Origin: Maricaulis maris | GTDB taxonomy: Bacteria > Pseudomonadota > Alphaproteobacteria > Caulobacterales > Maricaulaceae | Length of the DNA stretch: 64,000 nt | Reading direction: 5' to 3' | Assembly: GCF_003634045.1 (NCBI RefSeq) | Contig: NZ_RBIM01000008.1 | Span: 114,029-178,028 of the forward strand | In this document: one piece after another, positions 45,325 through 53,483 of the stretch | Numbering within the stretch: the first letter of the stretch is position 1 | How the letters are laid out: each line of letters starts with the position of its first letter | Position numbers and translations under genes: made by a program | The notes under the pieces: model-generated | Told to the model about the DNA's origin: nothing | The model's database searches: none | What the model saw: only the letters and a program-made list of their open reading frames with translations

Positions 45325-45954
45325 TCACAGCAGTGACCGGATGAAGTCTTTCAATACATCCGCTGCGGCGCCGCCGAAGAATGAAAACAATGTGATCAGC
45401 AGCGCGATCCAGGCAATGCCCAGGACCAGCCCGGCCAGCACCAGAAGACCGTCGCGGGTGAGAAGGCCCAGTGATCCGATCACCAGCGCCACACCGGGGG
45501 TCGAGTTGGTCAGCGGCAAGGGGACCAGGATCGAGGCGCAGAACAGCACGAAAATCGCGCCGACAAGGCGTTCGGCGGTGGGTCCGGACAATCCGGTCAG
45601 GCGGGGCCGGGCCAGCGCCTCCAGCCAGCCGAACCATTTCCGTCCGCCGCGGGCCATCCGCACGAGGCCGCTCTTTTCGATCCGGCGCGCCTTGAAGCTG
45701 GCGGGCAGCCACGGCTCGGGCCGGCCCATCGCCATCTGTGCCGACAGCGCCATCATCGGCAGCGCCATCACCTGCGGCACGCCGTACAGGAAGGGAATGC
45801 AGACCGGCAGGGCCATGGCAAACAGGATCACACCGAAGGCCTGCTCGCCGAGCGCATCCACGAACTCACCCAGGCTGAGTCCGTCGTCGGGCGCCGTGTC
45901 GGCGATCAGTTCGAGCGTGCCGATCAGGCCGCGTGGCGAAGTCGTGTCGGTCAT
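45325..45954 (-). CDS. ExoD-like exopolysaccharide synthesis membrane protein
   Basis: 209 residues. GLSLGEFVDALGEQAFGVILFAMALPVCIPF is the ExoD signature; RPEPWLPASFKARRI, LVPLPLTNSTPG and the C-terminal three hydrophobic segments complete it. ExoD affects exopolysaccharide production and alkaline tolerance in Rhizobium; its molecular role is unclear. The frame is 10 bp from the dsbB start region and may form a transcript with it. Confidence 0.9.
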   Translation of the reverse strand: MTDTTSPRGLIGTLELIADTAPDDGLSLGEFVDALGEQAFGVILFAMALPVCIPFLYGVPQVMALPMMALSAQMAMGRPEPWLPASFKARRIEKSGLVRMARGGRKWFGWLEALARPRLTGLSGPTAERLVGAIFVLFCASILVPLPLTNSTPGVALVIGSLGLLTRDGLLVLAGLVLGIAWIALLITLFSFFGGAAADVLKDFIRSLL

Positions 45955-46114
45955 ATGGTCTTCCGTCCCGGATTGGCAGCGAACCTAGCCGCAGCCTGCA
46001 TGCGGGCCAAGCGGAATGGGTTGTTGACAGGGGCAGGCCGGATGGGCAGCTTGCGCCTCCGAATTTCCCCGCCCCGCACGGCCTGCATGAGCAGGCCCGG
46101 ACGGCGGACACAGG

Positions 46115-46153
46115 GCCCCTGTGGCGGAATTGGTAGACGCGACGGATTCAAAA
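46115..46153 (+). pseudogene. tRNA-Leu(CAA), 5' half only, interrupted in the anticodon loop
   Basis: The 39 bases give the acceptor arm GCCCCTG, a D-arm (GCGGAATTGGTAGACGC), the 5' anticodon stem ACGGA and the loop TTCAAAA, so the anticodon is CAA. The expected TCCGT is replaced by GATTTTG, and no T-arm or acceptor 3' strand follows. Insertion of the downstream element explains it. The 3' half is not in this window. Confidence 0.85.
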
Positions 46154-46170
46154 GATTTTGTATTCAAAAT
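46146..46170 (+). other. Left attachment site (attL) candidate
   Basis: ATTCAAAA occurs in the tRNA loop (46146-46153) and again at 46162-46169. Between them ATTTTG (46155-46160) pairs with CAAAAT (46165-46170). A direct repeat plus an inverted repeat around a short spacer is the usual form of a tyrosine-integrase core. The matching right site was not found in the window. Confidence 0.55.
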
Positions 46171-46300
46171 AGCGGATCCAAAAAACATAATAAAAACAAC
46201 GCGTTAAGCACACAATTATCAAACCGCATCTCCCCAAAACCCTTACGCATGTGTTACACATAAATTTGCTCAATTACGCAACTTCTGGTAATGTTGCTGT

Positions 46301-47488
46301 ATGACAAATAAACACACGTTGTTTGGTGGGAAGCTTCACCTCTATAAGCGCGAGAACAGCAAGCTCTGGCAGTGTTCTGCTTATTTGAAGGGCCAGAACC
46401 GGCGCAAAAGTACCGGCGAGGAGAGCCTGTCGCTCGCGAAGGAAATCGCCGAGGATTGGTATCTCGGCTTGAGGGGGCGTGCGCGAGACGGTCTCCTTAA
46501 AAACGAAAAATCCTTCAAACACGCTGCGGAGCAATTCAGGCGTGAGTATCTGGTCATCACGGAAGGTCAGCGAGCCGAAACGTACGTAACCGGAATGATG
46601 AGGAAGCTGGATAACTACATCATCCCCTACTTCGGCACCCGAGGGCTTTCTGAAGTTACCGCTGGGCTCATCCAAGAATACCGAATCCATCGGCAATCAT
46701 TCTCGGTCAAACGGCACAATCAGAAGAAGGAGCATTCGGGGAAGCGGCCGCATCATAATACAATCCACCAAGAGATTGTCGCGCTGCGCCAAGTTCTCAA
46801 AACGGCTGTGCGCCATGGATGGCTCGATAGGTTGCCCGACTTGTCCCAGCCCTACGCGACGAACAAGAAAGTTACCCGACGAGCGTGGTTCGCGCCCGAC
46901 GAATATAAGCGACTATATGAGGCAACGCGCCGGCGCATTGGTGCCGCGACGCGAAAGAACCACCGCTGGTCGGCAGAGCAGTTGCACGACTACGTATTGC
47001 TCATGGCCAATACCGGTCTTCGCCCAGATGAAATCAAGCGGCTGGAGTATCGGGACGTCGAGATCGTTGAAGACCAAGACACTGAAGAGGTAATTCTACT
47101 TATTTCGGTACGCGGTAAACGAGGCGTTGGGTACTGCAAAAGTATGCCAGGTGCGGTCAGGCCATTTGAGAGGCTTCAAAAGCGAAACAACGGCGCACCC
47201 ACGGAGCTGTTGTTCCCGAAGAGTCATAATGAGCTTTTGAATTCGATCTTGGATGAAGAGGATCTCAAATTCGATCGCGAAGGGCAGCGCCGAACCGCCT
47301 ACTCATTGCGCCATACCTACATCTCAATGCGTCTTTCCGAAGGAGCGGACATCTATCAAGTTGCGAAGAATTGCCGAACGAGTGTCGAGATGATTGAGAA
47401 GTATTACGCCGCCCATATCGCAAACAGTATTAATGCAGCGGCAGTTAATGTGAGAAAAATCAAGAAAACCAGAAGCAAAGAAAACTAA
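46301..47488 (+). CDS. Tyrosine-type site-specific integrase
   Basis: 395 residues. The N-terminal arm/core-binding region holds LYKRENSKLWQCSAYLKGQNRRKSTG, the SAM-like domain runs to about 180, and the catalytic domain has the first Arg in NTGLRPDEIKRLEY, LRHTYISMRLSEG (HxxR-like LRHT) and the Tyr in EMIEKYYAAHI. It belongs with integrases that use tRNA genes. It lies 148 bp from the broken tRNA, as expected for the enzyme that made the insertion. Confidence 0.92.
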   Translation: MTNKHTLFGGKLHLYKRENSKLWQCSAYLKGQNRRKSTGEESLSLAKEIAEDWYLGLRGRARDGLLKNEKSFKHAAEQFRREYLVITEGQRAETYVTGMMRKLDNYIIPYFGTRGLSEVTAGLIQEYRIHRQSFSVKRHNQKKEHSGKRPHHNTIHQEIVALRQVLKTAVRHGWLDRLPDLSQPYATNKKVTRRAWFAPDEYKRLYEATRRRIGAATRKNHRWSAEQLHDYVLLMANTGLRPDEIKRLEYRDVEIVEDQDTEEVILLISVRGKRGVGYCKSMPGAVRPFERLQKRNNGAPTELLFPKSHNELLNSILDEEDLKFDREGQRRTAYSLRHTYISMRLSEGADIYQVAKNCRTSVEMIEKYYAAHIANSINAAAVNVRKIKKTRSKEN

Positions 47489-47561
47489 TTATTGCAATTT
47501 ATTCTCACTAACATATATTGTTGCCTTCATTTGGAACTAGTGTAAACACGGTCCCACTCGT

Positions 47562-47647
47562 GCGGGTGTGGCGGAACTGGTAGACGCGCCAGACTCAAAA
47601 TCTGGTGTCCCTAGGACGTGTCGGTTCGAGTCCGACCACCCGCACCA
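47562..47647 (+). tRNA. tRNA-Leu(CAA), complete, CCA encoded
   Basis: 86 bases. Acceptor GCGGGTG pairs with CACCCGC, followed by A and encoded CCA. D-arm GCGGAACTGGTAGACGC, anticodon stem CCAGA/TCTGG with loop CTCAAAA (anticodon CAA), a long variable arm, and a T-arm GGTTCGAGTCC. It differs from the interrupted tRNA in most stem bases, so it is not its duplicate. It lies 74 bp after the integrase. Confidence 0.95.
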
Positions 47648-48205
47648 TCTTCATTTCACTCAGAAAATTCAGGCGGAAAGAGAACCCTTTCCGCACCAGA
47701 GCTGCGCCGTTGGCGCGATGAAAGCTCTGCCTATGAACTCCCAGGTAACGTCGAGAATAGCTTTGAGGCATGCTCAAAGTCAGACGTTCAATCTGCCCCG
47801 CTATCGAGTGGATACATTTCCGATTGGCGAGTGGCGGCGGTAGCCGTAGCGGGTAAGAGAATCCTCCAGCATCAAGGCCATGCGGGTTCGGGGCTCTCCG
47901 GCAGCACCATCTCATTCCAAACAGCAATAAGATCTGGTTCCGTCGCCGTAAGCAGATCCGCTCCGTGAATCCGATTTCACCGGCCTCACAATTGGAAACC
48001 TGCCGACCCGGCTGAGCTAGGCGCAACGCCTGCGGAGAGGTTTCTTCGCCATGAGCTGCGCTCATTTCCCCGCCCATCCAAGAAACATCCCCTGCACCGT
48101 CGCTCCATTGGAGCGCCTCTGACGAGGTGCGCCGCTCATCCGGTGTCGGCTGCTCGCTCTCCAACGGGCCGTGAATGAACACGGTCTCAAACAGGAGACA
48201 GATCA
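47648..48205. other. Intergenic region, 558 bp, no supported gene
   Basis: Frames here show no coding-like codon bias and no family resemblance. A large minus-strand frame that spans the tRNA is an artefact of the tRNA sequence. The last 60 bases hold the ardA upstream region, with AGGAGA before its ATG. Confidence 0.5.
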
Positions 48206-48724
48206 ATGACGACCAATTTTGAACCACGTATCTATGTTGCCTGCCTGGCGGCATACAATAGTGGCTACCTGCATGGGGCCTGGATCGACGCCACCGAGGG
48301 CGTGAGCGAGATGCAGGATCAAGTGAACTCCATGCTAACCGCATCGCCTATCGCAGGCGCTGAGGAATATGCGATCCACGACTATGAGGATTTCGGTGGT
48401 GCCTTCATCAGCGAGTATGCTGGCCTAGCTGATGTGTGCGAGACCGCAACTTTTCTTGCTGAGCACGGGCCTTTGGCAGCAGTCACTCTCAAGGCCGCGT
48501 TTGGCAATCTCTCAGAGGCCCGATCGATGCTTGAGCGCTATGCCGGATGCTACATTTCAGTCGCTGCCTTCGCCGAAGAATGTGCGGAGCAATGGTATGA
48601 GATTCCGGAACAGCTCGCGTATTACATCGACTACGAGGCTATGGCCCGGTCGTTTCAGCTCGGTGGAGAAATTGAAGTCGTCACTGAAGGGTTCGAGGAG
48701 GTCCATATTTTCTGGGGCCAATAG
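48206..48724 (+). CDS. ardA: Antirestriction protein ArdA
   Basis: A 172-residue acidic DNA mimic that blocks type I restriction enzymes. PRIYVACLAAYNSGYLHGAWIDA is the ArdA start signature; EYAIHDYEDFG, ISEYAGLADVCETA and LERYAGCYISVAAFAEECAEQWYEIPEQLAYYIDYEAMARSF are the other domains. AGGAGA lies before the ATG. Typical of conjugative elements, it helps establishment in a new host. It suggests that the neighbouring DNA was, or is, transferable. Confidence 0.95.
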   Translation: MTTNFEPRIYVACLAAYNSGYLHGAWIDATEGVSEMQDQVNSMLTASPIAGAEEYAIHDYEDFGGAFISEYAGLADVCETATFLAEHGPLAAVTLKAAFGNLSEARSMLERYAGCYISVAAFAEECAEQWYEIPEQLAYYIDYEAMARSFQLGGEIEVVTEGFEEVHIFWGQ

Positions 48725-48780
48725 GCCTCTACCTCCTCATAGGTATGGCAGCCTAGAGATTGAGTCCCCATGCTTTCAGT

Positions 48781-49098
48781 ATGATTAGATTGAATTATTG
48801 GCATCCGCGCAGCGCTAACAGGAATGCGCGTATTTACGTGTCCCGCCGGGACTACAATTCAACCAGCACGTCTGTCTGGCTTGAACAGCAAACGCCCAAC
48901 GCTAGTCGTCCGGACTGGCGCGTAGTCGTTACCTTGGCGGACAAAGAGGTTTCGCGGCGTCATGATGAAGTCGTTGCCGCTATCACCCAAGAAACCTGCG
49001 CCCACCTAGATTTCTATTTGACCAAGCACGGCCAACGAAATGCCAATCGCTTAGGCTGGGTTGATTGGGTAGCGATTGCGCGGCGAAACACTCCTTAA
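48781..49098 (+). CDS. Small hypothetical protein near ardA
   Basis: 105 residues from the ATG at 48781. It is basic and Trp/Tyr-rich (LNYWHPRSANRNARIYVSRRDY, GWVDWVAIARR) without a signal or membrane segment. Codon use is moderately biased. No family recognised; an alternative TTG start lies at 48760. It could be an accessory protein of the mobile element. Confidence 0.45.
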   Translation: MIRLNYWHPRSANRNARIYVSRRDYNSTSTSVWLEQQTPNASRPDWRVVVTLADKEVSRRHDEVVAAITQETCAHLDFYLTKHGQRNANRLGWVDWVAIARRNTP

Positions 49099-49192
49099 GT
49101 GCGCAGTGTCACATTCGCAATTTTAACTAGATAATATGAGCTAATCTCGGTTAGATGGCGTCCTCACCCATTCCTTCGTGTTGAGGCGTTCC

Positions 49193-50125
49193 ATGGAACT
49201 GGTACTTTTTGTTGTGTTTGTAGGCGGAGCCATAACGCTCTTTGTTCATCCGAAAACCAAAAATCACCCAATTATTCTTTGGTTGAAGCGGGCTTGGAAG
49301 AAACTCGGCGAGATGATGCCGAGCGAGCCCGAGGCAGTGCCACCAAAGCCGGCACAGCCCGCACCGACGAACGCCGAGCCTGGCAATGTTCCCCGGGTAA
49401 AAGCCGAACTCGGGAAGGAGCCGCCCACAAAGGGCGTGCACGTGTTCCCTGAGCCTCGTGACCCAGTGACGCGCTTCGAAGAGTTCAACGCAAAACTATT
49501 CCTCTACGAGAACGCCGAGACGCCGCTTTGGAGCGGGAGCTTGGACAATGACTTCGGTACGAAGATATCTGGCGATTTTGCCTGGCTGGAAGGTGAGATC
49601 AAAAAGCGGCTACGTCCGTCATTCCCAGTTCTCTATGACCCGTTCGGTTTGTGGGCAGCAGCCTCCAAAGAGCTGGAAATGGATCCTCATTTCGCCGATC
49701 CGATTGCTAGCGCGTATCTATCGCTTCCGCGGGATGTTCGCCCTGTCGTAATTTCAAAGACTGGTGACGCTCCGCGCACCAACGCAACAGCCAAAAAAAC
49801 ACCGGAACCCAAACGTCTTAAGCTCTACCGATATGGCTTTGTAGATTATCGTTTCGACCGCAAGTTTCTTGAAGACTATCCGGCTGATCTACTCACTGGC
49901 CTTCTGCGGGCGCTGTCTGGGCCCGAGGACGAATGGGAGGCGTTTTCGCCGGCCCGGCTTCGCGGTGCCGTGCTTGACGAAAATCGCGAAGAGGAAGCGC
50001 ACCGGCAAGCCATGGCATCGCATCAACATGCCAATCGGTTTGCCGCTCTTTGGAGTTTACGCGAGGAAGACTCGCGATCGGAAGAGGCCCTGGATGATCA
50101 GAGCGAGGCGGAGGCAGCACAATGA
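49193..50125 (+). CDS. Membrane-anchored protein coupled to the TraG/VirD4 gene
   Basis: 310 residues from the ATG at 49193, with GAGG six bases before it. An N-terminal hydrophobic segment (about 2-18, MELVLFVVFVGGAITLFV) is followed by a Pro/Ala-rich linker (about 45-80), then a mixed domain (FNAKLFLYENAETPLWSG, LYRYGFVDYRFDRKFLEDYP) and an acidic C-terminus. Its stop overlaps the start of the coupling ATPase as ATGA. Function unknown. It may be the membrane anchor of that ATPase, which lacks its own. Confidence 0.7.
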   Translation: MELVLFVVFVGGAITLFVHPKTKNHPIILWLKRAWKKLGEMMPSEPEAVPPKPAQPAPTNAEPGNVPRVKAELGKEPPTKGVHVFPEPRDPVTRFEEFNAKLFLYENAETPLWSGSLDNDFGTKISGDFAWLEGEIKKRLRPSFPVLYDPFGLWAAASKELEMDPHFADPIASAYLSLPRDVRPVVISKTGDAPRTNATAKKTPEPKRLKLYRYGFVDYRFDRKFLEDYPADLLTGLLRALSGPEDEWEAFSPARLRGAVLDENREEEAHRQAMASHQHANRFAALWSLREEDSRSEEALDDQSEAEAAQ

Positions 50126-51879
50126 CTGCCTCCCTATTCCAGTCGAAGACGAACGTCGAGCAATACGCAGATCTCTGGCGGGATTATTGGCAAACCCGCT
50201 GGCACCGAACACCCGATTGGCGTGAAACGCAGCGATTCAACGCGCTACTTGGAGCAAGTGAGGCGCGGTCTGAGGCCTCGCCTCTGGTCTATGACTACCC
50301 TCAGGGTAAGCGTCCGTTTCTCGGCGTATTGTCGATGGGTGAGGACGGGGCGCCGTCGCAAGATGCCGGAGTTCTAGAATTTCCTGACGCAGGCCACCTG
50401 CTGACGATCGCGCCAACGCGAACCGGCAAAGGTGTCAGTCAGATTATTCCGAACTTGTTGTTCTATGCCGGCAGCGCGTTTGTCATCGATATCAAGGGTG
50501 AAAACTACGACATTACCGGCGAGCACCGGGCACAGATGTTTCCCGGAGCCAAGGTGATCAAGTTCTCACCCTTCGAAGAACAAACGGATCGGTATAATCC
50601 ACTGGATTTCGTCAGAACTGCCGACGATGGTGGGCCGACGCCAGACACTTTCGAGGACTGTCGGCTGCTCGCGGAAATGCTGCTTCCGAAGACCGGGAAA
50701 TCGAAAGATGAGTACTGGGATCTAGAGGCCCGCAATATCCTCACGTCCATCTTGATGTATGTGGTTTGTCGCAATGGTTATGCGTCTGACGCGCGGACGA
50801 TGCGTTCTGTTGTCGATGTTCTTTACGTTGGTGACGACGAGGAAGATATGACCGGCATCGAACGGGAGTTCGTGACGATGCAGGTCTACGCGGAGAGCAT
50901 CAATTATCGGCCTCTGCACGCACTCGCGACGGCGTTTTTGGGTCACCACGAAAAGGTGGCCAGTAGCATTCTCTCGACCTGTCGAGCAGGGATGCAGATT
51001 TGGTTATCTGACCGGCTGCTGAGCGCGACCGACCGGAGTGATTTTCGCTTCTCCGATCTCAAGAAGTCGATGTGCCGACCGATCGAAGAGGATCCGGCTC
51101 CAACGACGATTTATGTGATCATCCCCCCTGAGTATCTCAACGAGTATCGAAGCGTGTTGCGGATGATGACGGGACTTGCTGCGGTCGAGCTGACACGCGT
51201 CGGTGATTGGGTGGAAGAGCCAGGATGGCGGCGTAAGCCACCATGCTCGGTATTGTTCCTTCTCGACGAGTTTCCGGCGCTCGGTGAAATGACGCCAATC
51301 GCCAATGGGCTTGCGTATTTGGCCGGGTATGGTGTTCAGCTATGGCCATTCGCACAGAGCATTGGGCAACTCAAATCGATTTACGGTGAAGCCTGGCAGA
51401 ATTTCCCTGCCAATGCAGGGGCGACGTCATTCTTTGGCGTCAACGATCCGGATACTGCGGCTTACGTCGAGCGGCTTTTGGGGGAAACGAGCGAGACCCT
51501 TCAGCATTACTATGCCCGCGGGTACTACAATGCGGGATCGATCACCGACCAAACCGGCCAATCGTCCAACACTGGCTCTTCGTCAGGAAGCAATTCATCA
51601 AACCAATACTCATCCGGCTTCAGCACGAACCGCTCAGATAACAACTCGAGTGGTACAAGTAGCTCAAGATCGAGGGTCACGAACCTGGAACACGAAGCTG
51701 ATCGCATCAACCATCGCTACACGAAATGGAAGATTGCGACGGCGGCAGATGTTCGAGCGCTACCGGAGGAGCTTCAATTCGTCTTCATTCGAAATCGGAG
51801 ACCGATACTGTCCACGAAGCTACCGCACTATCAGTTTGAGCTTCTGGAGGGTCTTTACAGCACGTGGAAGCGCGGTTGA
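50122..51879 (+). CDS. VirD4/TraG-family coupling ATPase, without its usual membrane domain
   Basis: 585 residues. Walker A is PTRTGKGVSQ (about 98-106); FVIDIKGENYD (about 120-130) is the characteristic VirD4/TraG strand; LFLLDEFPALGEM (about 376-388) is Walker B; and QSIGQLKSIYGEAWQNFPANAGATSFFGVNDPDTAAYVE is the conserved late block. The N-terminal transmembrane helices typical of VirD4/TraG are absent; the protein starts cytoplasmic. A Ser/Asn/Gly-rich linker (about 475-510) precedes the C-terminal domain. Coupling ATPases deliver DNA or protein substrates to a type IV channel. No other T4SS or relaxase gene lies in the window. Confidence 0.88.
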   Translation: MTASLFQSKTNVEQYADLWRDYWQTRWHRTPDWRETQRFNALLGASEARSEASPLVYDYPQGKRPFLGVLSMGEDGAPSQDAGVLEFPDAGHLLTIAPTRTGKGVSQIIPNLLFYAGSAFVIDIKGENYDITGEHRAQMFPGAKVIKFSPFEEQTDRYNPLDFVRTADDGGPTPDTFEDCRLLAEMLLPKTGKSKDEYWDLEARNILTSILMYVVCRNGYASDARTMRSVVDVLYVGDDEEDMTGIEREFVTMQVYAESINYRPLHALATAFLGHHEKVASSILSTCRAGMQIWLSDRLLSATDRSDFRFSDLKKSMCRPIEEDPAPTTIYVIIPPEYLNEYRSVLRMMTGLAAVELTRVGDWVEEPGWRRKPPCSVLFLLDEFPALGEMTPIANGLAYLAGYGVQLWPFAQSIGQLKSIYGEAWQNFPANAGATSFFGVNDPDTAAYVERLLGETSETLQHYYARGYYNAGSITDQTGQSSNTGSSSGSNSSNQYSSGFSTNRSDNNSSGTSSSRSRVTNLEHEADRINHRYTKWKIATAADVRALPEELQFVFIRNRRPILSTKLPHYQFELLEGLYSTWKRG

Positions 51880-51882
51880 GGC

Positions 51883-52254
51883 CTAACGTTCGCGGTCGAA
51901 GCTTTTGCCGCGCCTGCGAAAGCCGCGTGCGGATTTTCTGGTCTCTTGTTGTTGAGTGTTACCGATCTCCTTGAGCTCGCGTTCTTTCTGGACCTCTTTT
52001 TGGCGCTTACGCGCTGCGATGCGGTCGAAGGTCAGCAGATTGAGTTCTTCAGATTTGGTTTTCTGCTGAGCCGCGCGATACTCGCGGGTTAGTCGTTCTT
52101 CCGTTTGCTTGGCTGCGGGGGTCTTCCCCTGAGCAGGGTTTTGGCGGTTTGCTTCCATTGCTGCATTGAGGTGATTGCGAGCCGTCTTCTCGCGTGTCTG
52201 GGCGACCCGGACGAGTTCTTCTAGATCTCTACGCGTGGTTTGTTTGTCCGTCAA
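51883..52254 (-). CDS. Hypothetical charged coiled-coil protein
   Basis: 123 residues, starting TTG at 52254 with GGGAG about eight bases before. Lys/Glu/Arg-rich and helical throughout (RDLEELVRVAQTREKTARNHLNAAMEANRQ; KRQKEVQKERELKEIGNTQQQ), ending in a basic RRRGKSFDRER tail. No family recognised. It converges on the coupling ATPase, 4 bp away. Confidence 0.55.
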   Translation of the reverse strand: MTDKQTTRRDLEELVRVAQTREKTARNHLNAAMEANRQNPAQGKTPAAKQTEERLTREYRAAQQKTKSEELNLLTFDRIAARKRQKEVQKERELKEIGNTQQQETRKSARGFRRRGKSFDRER

Positions 52255-52296
52255 AATCGACGCTCCCGTGTGAACGTCGAACCTGCCATTTAAGCG

Positions 52297-52611
52297 TTAC
52301 TCATTCAATGGTGGGAGTAAAACAGGCACTTCGCCGGTGTAGAAAATCTTGTCGTAGTGCATGTAGGTTTGATGCGGCTTAAGCGGCGGCACGCCGTGCT
52401 TGCGATAATAATTGCTAAACCAGGAAGGGCTGAACCAAATGCTCTGGCGTTGGCAAAGGCGGCGCGCAATTCGGAAGATGGCAAGGCGAAGCCCGGTTAG
52501 TTTTGGGTGGGGCTCAAACCATTGCGGTCGCCGCATATCGACGTATGCGAAATCGTCTGTGCCGGGGAGTTCATAGTATCCCCCGTATCGTGTCCCTATA
52601 TGACCAGTCAC
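52297..52611 (-). CDS. Hypothetical protein, 104 residues
   Basis: GTG start at 52611. Aromatic-rich and basic (YGGYYELPGTDDFAYVDMRRPQWFEPHPKL, SIWFSPSWFSNYYRKHG). No signal, membrane segment or recognised family. The GTG overlaps the stop of the 55-residue frame upstream by one base, so the two are likely coupled. Codon use is not strong evidence on its own. Confidence 0.5.
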   Translation of the reverse strand: MTGHIGTRYGGYYELPGTDDFAYVDMRRPQWFEPHPKLTGLRLAIFRIARRLCQRQSIWFSPSWFSNYYRKHGVPPLKPHQTYMHYDKIFYTGEVPVLLPPLNE

Positions 52612-52778
52612 TAGCCACTAACCTCGACACCATCGTCGTCAGCCAATGTGGCTTCGGCCTTCACCTCTGCAGAAGCAACGGTCTCAGGCGCCACGCCTCG
52701 AGCCTCAAGTTTTTGTAGTGCTCGTGCTTCAGCAGCAGTCATTCCTTCCGGAACGCCAAAGAATTTCAAAAAACCCAT
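52611..52778 (-). CDS. Hypothetical 55-residue protein
   Basis: Starts MGFLKFFGVPEGMTAAEARALQ, then KLEARGVAPETVASAE, with a long acidic C-terminus (ADDDGVEVSG). AGGTGA lies 11 bases before the ATG at 52778. The stop overlaps the GTG of the next gene. Too short to place in a family. Confidence 0.5.
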   Translation of the reverse strand: MGFLKFFGVPEGMTAAEARALQKLEARGVAPETVASAEVKAEATLADDDGVEVSG

Positions 52779-52805
52779 ATGTCATACATCACCTATAATT
52801 GTTTC

Positions 52806-52819
52806 ATCCGTATACGGAT
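52806..52819. promoter_or_regulatory. Perfect 14-bp palindrome, possible operator
   Basis: ATCCGTATACGGAT is self-complementary over 14 bases and lies 27 bases upstream of the 55-residue gene in an A/T-rich stretch. No regulator can be named. Confidence 0.4.
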
Positions 52820-52844
52820 ATTATTGGTGTTGTGCGTGGGAATT

Positions 52845-53405
52845 TCAAGTCTTCTCTTTGAAAATCAACTTTCTTTTCGAAAAAAGCCACCGCGCCGCGA
52901 TGTATTCAAGTGCGCCGACGAAGCCGATATCAACAACAAGCGAAGCCAGCCCGGCAGTTAGATCCGACACCTCTCCGGCGACCAAGCCGACGGCTTCTGT
53001 AAGAACATTTAGTGTGTGAGTTCCGAGATTCTGTATCGCGTCCGACGATCCGCCGAGGAGGAGGTATGTGAAGGCAGCGTTTGCTGGTAGGGCAATTAGG
53101 GCGTACTCGAGCCACCTGCGCGGCGATGACGCTAAGAAATACCGGTTTAGATCCCCGATCGCTGAATCCCGCCAGCGGCCGGTCTCTTGATGATGCAGCC
53201 AGGATCCCTTGAAAAATCGGTACAGATCAAACACTGCCGCTGCCGCGATCATTGCAACAATTTGGCGTTCCGGAAAAAATGCTGCCGCGGCGGTGATCAG
53301 GGTGGCGCCCACAACGAGCGTTCGCATCTGAAGGAAAAAGTAATACCCGCGGTACTTTGCGATCAGCTCTTGTGGGGAAAGATCGTTGGAAGAAGCCTCG
53401 GCCAT
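52845..53405 (-). CDS. Hypothetical polytopic membrane protein
   Basis: 186 residues from the ATG at 53405, with GAGG seven bases before. Hydrophobic segments at about 34-52, 55-72, 110-127 and 150-172. LSPQELIAKYRGYYFFLQMRTL at the start is amphipathic. A stretch FKGSWLHHQETGRWRDS lies in a loop. I do not recognise the family. Between it and the small genes at 52778 is only the operator-like palindrome, so the three may share control. Confidence 0.6.
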   Translation of the reverse strand: MAEASSNDLSPQELIAKYRGYYFFLQMRTLVVGATLITAAAAFFPERQIVAMIAAAAVFDLYRFFKGSWLHHQETGRWRDSAIGDLNRYFLASSPRRWLEYALIALPANAAFTYLLLGGSSDAIQNLGTHTLNVLTEAVGLVAGEVSDLTAGLASLVVDIGFVGALEYIAARWLFSKRKLIFKEKT

Positions 53406-53483
53406 GGACGCACCTCGCACTCCGAACTGCAGTTCGGGGTTGAACAGAATGATGCATTTTGTTCAGCGGACAGCCTTCCAGGA

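Noticed and set aside
46115..46301. Group I intron in tRNA-Leu
   Set aside because: Introns in bacterial tRNA-Leu sit in the anticodon loop, but no 3' exon follows within the window and an integrase does, so insertion is simpler.
47618..47968. Plus-strand frame starting with RVRPPAP
   Set aside because: This start is the sense reading of the tRNA 3' end, another standard artefact. The rest shows no coding signal.
47595..48344. Long minus-strand frame of 249 codons ending in GLEPTRPRDTRF
   Set aside because: The ending is the antisense translation of the tRNA-Leu, a well-known annotation artefact. No family or codon support elsewhere in the frame.
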